From: Chaetoderma sp. LZ-2023a
Taxonomy: Eukaryota; Mollusca; Caudofoveata; Chaetodermatida; Chaetodermatidae
Assembly (NCBI GenBank): GCA_034401795.1
Contig: CM067363.1
Span: 31,763,470 to 31,827,469 of the forward strand
Reading direction: 5' to 3'
Length of the DNA stretch: 64,000 bases
The stretch's first letter is position 1, and every line of letters begins with the position of its first letter. The notes under the pieces were generated by a model that was not told where the DNA came from, did no database searches, and worked only from the letters and a program-made list of their open reading frames with translations. Positions 57,039-64,000 of the stretch are shown piece after piece. The translations under genes were made by a program, and so were the position numbers.

Positions 57039-59130
57039 CTATTCCTGTCGCACAGACACGGTCCAGACGGATATGCAGGAAGCTACCATACCCTCAGGTA
57101 CGATTCGCTCCCTTCTTTCCGCACTTGGACCTCCCTTTGCCCTTCCCACCTCTCGGGCGATCAGAGCCACCACTAGGGTGGGCAGAAGCCTCCACAACCT
57201 TCCACGCCTTTTTAACCGCAGGCGGCTGAGAAGGCCCAGCAAGAGCTGAAGGAGCTGGCTTGCCCCTTTTGCCTTGCCCTTATGCTTCTTTAAAGGTTGG
57301 GCAGTTAGCGGTTTCGCAACAGCCCCTAGTGCATGCGCCTGACGCACTAGCTCTAGCTGAAGATTAACCGCCAACCGACTTTGCGCGATGTTGACCATGT
57401 CCGCTAGGATGGCCCGTGCTTGGCCACCAAAGATGCTAGGGCAGTTCAGGGGCGTTCCAAGCAAATGCTCCCCGACAGCCGTAGCCGGATGCATATAGTC
57501 AAGGACCATCTGCCTCCTGGACTTGGCCACTCGCGCCTGCACCCTGGCCAACGCATCCATCGACAGCACAAGGCCGTCGTTGACACACGAAAGCGCAGCA
57601 GGTGGCACAGGGTGGCCTGCCCAGCTTCAGCCCACCAACTGAAGCAAGCGATAGGAGTAATTGACAACATTCATAGCTGCCCTCGCTCCCTCATCTGAAA
57701 GGGACAGGACTTCTTCATTGTGTGCTTGGCTCTTGTCCACAAGTAACCTGCTCCTGCACTCTGGACACCAAGAACCCAACAGTCATGCTCAGTGACTGTT
57801 GGGACCACACCATACCACTCGTACTCCCCCCTGGGGATACGGCACTGCCCACACCTCCCTAGAGGCCGCAGGGAGCTGGCTCTTGGTTGCGAGTTGCTTG
57901 GCATAAATAGCCTCACAGCAACTCCTTGAACGTTGGATCCAGTCCAATGGACTGAATCCAAGCTGCGGGCAAGAACCCCATCCGAATCGATGCAACCGAT
58001 GGATGGGGCATACCTTCCTCAGTCATGGCCAAGACCACAGATGGGTCCACACCTGGGTAGCCAAGGCAGAGCATCGGACCAATCCACCTCCGAGGAAGAC
58101 ACCCCCGTGAACACATCTCGCCAAGGAGCCACTGCTGGAAAGCCAGCAACACCGGTAACGCACTGTTCCGCCACCACCCCATGAAACACACTGTTCCATG
58201 GAGTAGGCACGCACGGAAAACCGTGCGGACCCATAGCGGTTACAGAACCGTGGCCATACACGGGCGTTGGCGCCCCGTGTGTGGCCGCTGGACCAGGCGA
58301 GATAGGCGAGTACCAAGCCTGGCCAGCCACACCCATCCGTGTCGGTTGGTGGAAAATCAACCAGCACTGGACGGGTGCCCGGTAGCGGCGTGGCCTCAAC
58401 CACGGGCGGACCGGCCGCCATGGCTTGCGCCAAGCCAGACAAATGGAGGGCGGTTCCGTCCTAGACGGAATCGACCTCCATACGCTCCACCCGCGGTATC
58501 TCAGGCCGCAACAGCCTCTCCTCTTCAGCCTCGTCATCCTCAGACGCTGAAGTCGTCACTGGACGAAGAGACACTGGAGCCGTCCTGGCGAACGGCTCCC
58601 ATGCCCGACTGACCGGCTACAGCTACTGGACCACCCGGAGGTGGCCGCAGAGCAGCACAGGCCGCAAGCTGATGGGACCGCCAGGGAGCCATACAAGACG
58701 GCCCGGTCGGTAACCAATCCAGAACCCTGTCCAAGGACAGGGTCCGTACCGGACACGGAGAGGTTGCACCAGTCTTCGGTATCAGAGACGACACCAGCGT
58801 GGGTAGGATGCTTTGCAAGAAGTCTTCCATAGCGGTCCCAAACCATGCCGGGGGTGCCATCTCCGAACCCTTCGACCGCGGAGGAGGACCGCGCAACCAC
58901 ACACCACCCCCATACCACCCACCCCCAACGGACGCTCCTTGCTTTCTTTTCGGTCCGCCTGACCCCGCCAAGTCGTTCTGGGCAAAAAACTCGACCAACA
59001 ATTCGACGGGCCACACTGCACACACTAAACTTATCGTCAACGTTACAGTTAGCACACCGATAACAGACATGGTCCTTGAATGCGACCTTCACGAATTTAT
59101 GACACTCGGGACATGATGGCAGGGTAGACT
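57039..59130 (-). pseudogene. DIRS gag-like ORF1
   Basis: It starts near 59130 with CPECHKFVKVAFKDHVC followed by more Cys (C-x2-C, C-x4-C pattern), a zinc-binding-like head seen in DIRS gag proteins. Then come a Gly/Pro-rich middle in shifting frames and a later part (57608-57039) with LARVQARVAKSRRQMVLDY and a basic end. Frames change at least three times. Its GC content is visibly higher than in its surroundings. Confidence 0.65.
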
Positions 59131-60044
59131 TGGCCTGAAAACAAGCACAAAACCTAAATAAGCAAGCGGAACGAAACAGGAATGGAAGGCAGACAAATAA
59201 CTTTCAAATATTTTGACAATAAATTATAAGTTAACCCTCCGGCACCCAACACCCGCAATGTTACAACCAAGATCGCGTAAGCTGGCGACAAGAACGAGAG
59301 CGGGCCAATAATACACCCATAAATTGATCCTGCAGGATGACGTTACATTCCGCAGGATATAAAATGTAACCAGGAACCGCATTGGATGCATTCGCGGTAT
59401 ATTTAAGAATTAATTTCAAAATTATACTACTCAAACAAACTCCAAACGATACGAGAAGGAAATCAAAATGAATTAACATTATTGCTGTAGAACTCAGTAA
59501 AACAGCAGAACACACATCTTAATCAAGGATTTTGAAATCATCGATCAATGCAAACAGATTGTGATACACGCAAAACTTGACATAATTCTAGTTTCTGGCA
59601 CAAAACGCACGCAGCTACCAAGAATAAGATGCGTGAATTAATGAAACATTTCCTTCACCAAATAATCCGAGAAATAAAAGGGTGTAACGTCACCCGCTAG
59701 GACCATACGGTTGAACGACCTAAGCCGATTTTAGTGTTAAAAAACCGTAAACCAATGCCTAGTTTCATATTACTGTCCGATCGCCGATGGGATTAAAGGA
59801 GGCGATCTTATCTGGCATATTTCATTGTAACCACACGTCCCAGTTCTGGGGTCAGATTACGGGACATGCAACACACACACAAAATTTCAGACATAAGTCT
59901 CCATATAACTAGAAATAAAATTAAAGAATACGACCTGAGGTTCAGTGGCTCCTTCCATAATAAATCCAGTAATCCAGAAATAAGAAACACCAAAAGGCAC
60001 AGGGAAAAACAAACAAAACTACGATTTCTCCAAGATAAAAAGCA

Positions 60045-60231
60045 AGTATTCTCTTGTTGCTATGCAAACAAGAATGAGTGTGTCTGGCAGGTGGGTATCC
60101 AGTTGTTGGGAACCGGGTACCCGGTTCCAGGAGCCGGTAACGCTTTCTAAATCTAGATTCCGAGAGTACAGCATCAGGGTAGCTGTATTATCAATGAGTA
60201 ATGTAATGGTTAAGTATTGATCGAAGGAGAA
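60045..60231. repeat. DIRS inverted terminal repeat, 5' side
   Basis: Reverse complement of 53267-53480: GGAACCGGGTACCCGGTTCC, TATCAATGAGTAATGTAATG and TATTGATCGAAGGAGAAT at the outer end. The outer few bases differ from the left end, as is normal for DIRS, and match the second half of the ICR. Confidence 0.9.
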
Positions 60232-60264
60232 TTTACTTTTTCAGGGATTTCTCAGTGAAAGAGT

Positions 60265-60478
60265 CAATGGTTAATCAAGCCTAAAATGGCAACATGGCAG
60301 TGAATAACGTCGATTTTCAGTATAATTGAAAACTATTTTTCAAAACTTAACACTGGAACAGCCAGTCATTTTAGTGATAAATTTTCAAAAATAGTCTGTT
60401 GGCCTGCAAGTGGACATTCAATTAGCAAATATTTTCATTTTTGTGCCAAATTTTGACCTTTAAACACAAAAGGGTTAA
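60265..60478. mobile_element. family A MITE, decayed
   Basis: AAAACTATTTTTCAAAACTT, ACTGGAACAGCCAGTCATTTTAGTG (centre shortened) and CTGTTGGCCTGCAAGTGGACATT; right end AAAAGGGTTAA. Confidence 0.7.
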
Positions 60479-60775
60479 GTAGATATAAATCTCGAACCAA
60501 AGCTGCTACATGTACCAATAACAAATTAGGATACAGACTACATTTAGTGGTAAAACCAAATATAGCAATGAAAGATTTAATATTTGATCTAATTAACTTT
60601 CAGGAATCAAAAATATACCTTCTGTTAATCTGGCCTTGCCACCAGTTGGTTGACACAATAGCAAGGAACAGCCCATACAATAAACCACTGTCTGTGCATG
60701 GCTAAACACGGTGTTAATTTTGTAACAACCTGCAAAATACATGTTATACAGTATGTAATATCAACAAGCATATAT

Positions 60776-61480
60776 TAGGGCTAGTGTTCCCAAAAAATTA
60801 GTTTTAAAATCACAAAGTCTCGCCATCTAAAAAGTTTCTCTATCCTAAAATACATGCAATATTGCATGCAAAAAATTAGGTCATTTAGAGAAGATTTTAG
60901 AGGTCCCCAAGAATTTGTAAATTTCCACAATGCGCATATATATAGTCTTTTGCAATAATCAGTCATATGTGTTATACAGAATCTATATATCTAGGAATGG
61001 GCTTAAAACATGGAAGCAGTTTACGTTACACAAAGTTCTATTGTAGGGGAACATTGACACATGTATTGAATCTGATCAAGCCAAATAATTAACCACACAT
61101 CACAAATGTTTGCACATATGAAAGCTATCGTATCATCTACTAGTTTGTGAATGTAGCCTACAGTCTACATGTGGTCTACATGTTAGCAATGTCATCACGA
61201 TTGCAACTAGTAAATTTCCTTTTGTGCTTTTCAACAACTTGGAACAAATATTGTTTCTGATCTTCATCTTTTGTTGTTGCATTGAACTGTTCTATTAATG
61301 CTACTCCTCTTTCATCAGTCATTGATACAAGTCATGTTGCTGACAAATGCTGATGACCTCTAAATCTTCTCTAAATGACCTAATTTTTTGCATGCAATAT
61401 TATTTTAGGATAGAGAAACCTTTTAGATGGCGAGACTGTGATTTTAAAACTTTTTTTTGGGACACCCTAACTAGGGCTTC
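60776..61480. mobile_element. element with ~125-bp inverted terminal repeats
   Basis: Left 60776-60905 (ATTAGGGCTAGTG, AAAATCACAAAGTCTCGCC, ATTGCATGCAAAAAATTAGG, AAGATTTTAGAGGTC) is mirrored at 61353-61480 (GACCTCTAAATC, CCTAATTTTTTGCATGCAAT, GGCGAGACTGTGATTTTAAA, CTAACTAGGGCTT). The 450-bp interior has no transposase. Long TIRs suggest a foldback or a Mutator-like derivative; the type is not resolved. Confidence 0.75.
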
Positions 61481-61483
61481 AAA

Positions 61484-61890
61484 TTAAACAGGGTAACCAT
61501 TTGTCTATTTGTAGACCAAGAGAAGACTATTTTTGAAAATTTATGACTGGAATAACTGGCTCGGTTATCGAGCCAGTCCTTCCAGTCATAAATCTTCAAA
61601 AATAGTCTTCTCTTGGTCTGCAAATGGACATTTCTCAAGACCACTGGACTGCAGAAGCCATTTTGGCTGATATGAGTGCTAAAGGGTTACCACTCGTCGG
61701 CCAAAAATGGCTCCTGCAGTGGTCTTGATAAATGGCCATTTGGAGTCGCAGGCCCAAGAGCAAAAACTATTTTTGAAGATATACCACTGGAAGGGCTCGT
61801 GCCAGTCATTACAGTGGTACATTTTCAACAATAATTTTCTCTTGGTCTGCAAATGGACATTTTCTATGAGGAAATTGAAATTTGCTTACC
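61484..61890. mobile_element. two adjacent family A MITEs in opposite orientation
   Basis: The first, 61484-61689, has one of the best palindromes (arms around AATAACTGGCTCGGTTATCG). The second, from 61686, is reversed (GGCCAAAAATGGCTCCTGC first) with a decayed centre. They share a GGGTTACC junction. Confidence 0.75.
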
Positions 61891-61899
61891 CTTTTAGAT

Positions 61900-62355
61900 T
61901 ACCATTTTTATTCGAGGAAGACGCTAGCTTGTATTGGACGCAAGCTAAATTTTGGCCAAAACCGTCCCCAAAAATTCTACTCATAGAAAGGACACATAGA
62001 GAAATTGAAATCCATTCTCTAAAATGGTTAACACTTGTATAGAACCTACCACGGAAATTGAACGCAATTTCCATACACATGCTTACCGCCGTACCACTAT
62101 GTTTAATGTACGCCTATAAGAAAGCATCGTGGAAGTGAAATTATTAATGGGACCACCTAAACATCGCTTATCTGCAACAAGCATTCTGTAAGTATTGCTT
62201 CGCAATACATGTCCCCTACCTGGTGATATAAGTCTTTAGAGATTGAGTCAAAAATTTCATTAAAAATTGTCAAAAGCAGCTGAAGCTCAAACTTGATCTG
62301 TAACTTCTCATAATATAGCTATTATGATGTTGGAAAGGGTCATGACCATAGATGC
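61900..62355. other. non-coding, nothing recognised
   Basis: No feature supported. Confidence 0.35.
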
Positions 62356-62362
62356 CTGGTGG

Positions 62363-62427
62363 GTATGGGATGTTGTAGGAAGCTGTTGCGATATGACTTA
62401 GCAACACCTTCAGGCGACATCCCATAC
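62363..62427. ncRNA. pre-miRNA-like imperfect hairpin (candidate)
   Basis: GTATGGGATGTTGTAGGAAG pairs with CTTCAGGCGACATCCCATAC, with about five mismatches over 27 positions and a loop near GATATGACTTA, 65 nt in all. Size and mismatch pattern fit a metazoan miRNA precursor. A second, shorter hairpin (GCTGAAAG and CTTTCAGC) lies at 62683-62724. It may equally be part of an unrecognised repeat. Confidence 0.25.
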
Positions 62428-63081
62428 AAGAATGATACCAGCCACGGTTAGGTAACTCGGCAGTTAAAGCATATAAAGTTTACCTGAATTCATGGAGTTA
62501 AATCCCCTTGATGACTGTTTTGGATTTGATGCTGGAGAGACCTGTTGCTATAGCAGAGAGCAGCACCTTTGCGCAACATCTAATCCAACATAGACAAACT
62601 GATAGGAGAGGATAAACCTATCCATTCAGCAAGCCAGCGAATGTAACTATCAGCAACCGAGATGCCTCACTGAGCTGGGTGGTGCTGAAAGATGTTGCTG
62701 GCTGAGATAGCCACAGCTTTCAGCAACAGCTTATCTAAATTACTCCCCCCTTATGGTAGAAAACAAAATAAATGTTTAATGACTAAGCCAAGATTAAAGA
62801 AGGGATATTATTGTAAATTTCATATTTATAATTATTTATTTTCTTGTCTATTTATTTTAATTTATCGCTTTATAAATTTTATTTAATGGTCTGTGTACAT
62901 ATGCTGAGCAAACTAGAAATAGTATATACATGTATAATTTAGGCAATAGCTGTTTTAAATATTGTCCATGTTAATTAGCTCAAATTTCTGACCAGGAACC
63001 AGTCTGTCCCACTCACCAACCCCTGCCCAGATAATCTCTACAGAGGATCTGAGGGTATTCAACATTAGAGGAGTGCTAACT

Positions 63082-63200
63082 AGAGCTGGGCGGTCTGATG
63101 GTAGTACCGTGAGATCCGCGGTATATCGTGAACCGATACCGTGACCGTTGACATTTCTAAATACCGTGAATACCGTCCATAATGTTTGAGCAATATTTGA
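63082..63200. repeat. terminal part of a possible hAT-like element
   Basis: TAGAGCTGGGCGG, the type of start seen on many hAT elements, is followed by repeated ATACCGTGA words, dense at 63105-63178. The other end and any transposase are not seen before the window ends. Confidence 0.35.
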
Positions 63201-63204
63201 GAAA

Positions 63205-64000
63205 TATATTCATAAAATCTGACTTGACCAAGGGTAAATAAGTGCTAATAGTGCCAAAAATACAGGCATCCCTAACTATTAGCCGAGTTCAGGTGAAAGG
63301 GTCGTTGTAAAAACAAACGTCAAGACGACAATTACAAAATAATTACAGGCAGAATTGTATGTCAAATGTATGTCTTGAAAGTCTCACGGTAAAATCGCTT
63401 TATTTAAAACATCTAAACTCATTCTCTGGCTGTCCGCCGGTGGTAATTACACTATAATATATTCCCTATTCCCGTTTCTATTATTTGTAATTTATTACTC
63501 CAAGCATTTTGTCACCGAACAAGCACGCTAGAATAACAAAATAACATACAAACTGCATGCTATTCAAACACAACAGCGATCTCGCAAAGACATATCTGAT
63601 TGGTTGTTCATGAACTAGACCGTGGGAAAATACATTACTGTGCTGAATTTATCAATGAAAATTTACTAAAACGTAGTATTTGCTCGCGCCGTTTTGATCA
63701 CGTGCTAATTTATTAACAACGAGCACCGTTGAAGTCGTTATTTTTATTTTTCTGGCTTATTTTAAGAAATTTCTTTACGGATTAAATCCAGTTTAAGTAA
63801 CGACACCTAAAAATTATAGTGTTTTAGTTTTTGTAATTCATTTTTCAACTGGCTACACGTCGGAAGTTCGCGGAAATAGCTTTTTACACGCATTGTTCAC
63901 GTGAAGCATGGCGAGTAACGAGTCTGCACATCGGGTACTCGGTAATTATCAGAAGCTATGGAATCGGCTATATTCAATGTCGTGTTATATGTATGTGTAT
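63205..64000. other. non-coding to window end
   Basis: No gene recognised. The stretch is probably repeat interior or unique DNA. Confidence 0.35.

Larger units (their letters stand above)
53267..60231 (-). mobile_element. DIRS-like tyrosine-recombinase retrotransposon, structurally complete
   Basis: An element of about 6.97 kb read on the - strand: 5' ITR, gag-like region, RT, RNase H, tyrosine recombinase, internal complementary region (ICR), 3' ITR. This order and the inverted ends with an ICR are diagnostic of DIRS elements, which insert by a recombinase through a circular intermediate rather than by an integrase. All protein regions are recognisable but broken by stops, frameshifts and at least one deletion, so the copy is dead. 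No target-site duplication is expected for this class. Confidence 0.9.

Noticed and set aside
57420..59116. Long + strand frames opposite the DIRS gag region
   Set aside because: Shadows caused by high GC content in the element; the - strand has the DIRS signatures.

Overview
The window is animal nuclear DNA. It has intron-split coding exons with GT/AG borders, very high repeat content, LINE and DIRS retroelements, and no prokaryotic gene density. Three 'pearl'/Helentron-type repeats carry ~150-bp internal units, GACGG runs and a CCAGGTGAGC end, a style common in bivalves and other lophotrochozoans. I infer a marine lophotrochozoan, most likely a mollusc or brachiopod; the sequence alone does not give the species.

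Only three ordinary host genes can be supported. (1) The 3' part of a gene for a CRT-like (chloroquine-resistance-transporter-like, drug/metabolite transporter superfamily) membrane protein on the + strand, exons 6059-6354, 9173-9268 and 11145-11546, all joining in phase. (2) One large internal exon, 14520-15787 on the - strand, of an unrecognised, probably secreted protein with a poly-Asn tract, a KKRRKR furin-like site and a Tyr/acidic stretch. (3) An intact single-exon class A GPCR, 35144-36250 on the + strand, with its own TATA box. Everything else recognisable is mobile or repetitive.

Layout: 1-6 kb, non-coding with decayed repeats. 6-11.6 kb, CRT-like gene with repeat-filled introns. 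12-16 kb, a TIR element and the secreted-protein exon. 17-21 kb, a pearl-like element and a ~145-bp minisatellite. 21.1-23.9 kb, a LINE copy with an inverted 5' half. 24-25 kb, MITEs and a 21-bp array derived from one. 26.6-29.1 kb, a tandemly duplicated Tudor-like ORF and a broken transposase-like gene. 29.5-33.6 kb, foldback elements, an unrecognised ORF relic and a ~330-bp palindrome. 34-36.7 kb, the GPCR. 38.6-39.5 kb, repeat family E. 41.9-45.3 kb, a second LINE with a nested MITE. 47.6-50.2 kb, minisatellites. 49-53 and 60-62 kb, family A hairpin MITEs. 53.3-60.2 kb, a structurally complete but mutated DIRS element with both ITRs and an internal complementary region.

Two hairpin MITE families dominate. 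Family A is ~220-250 bp, ends in TTAACCC/GGGTTAA and has a central ~120-bp palindrome with the motif GACTGGCTCG. Family B is ~310-450 bp with GGACCTTTCC-type ends, a ~90-bp central palindrome, a GC-box arm and a second arm carrying one or more TGACGTCA (CRE) palindromes. In several copies of both families the two palindrome arms share changes that other copies lack, which is the most intriguing structural signal here.
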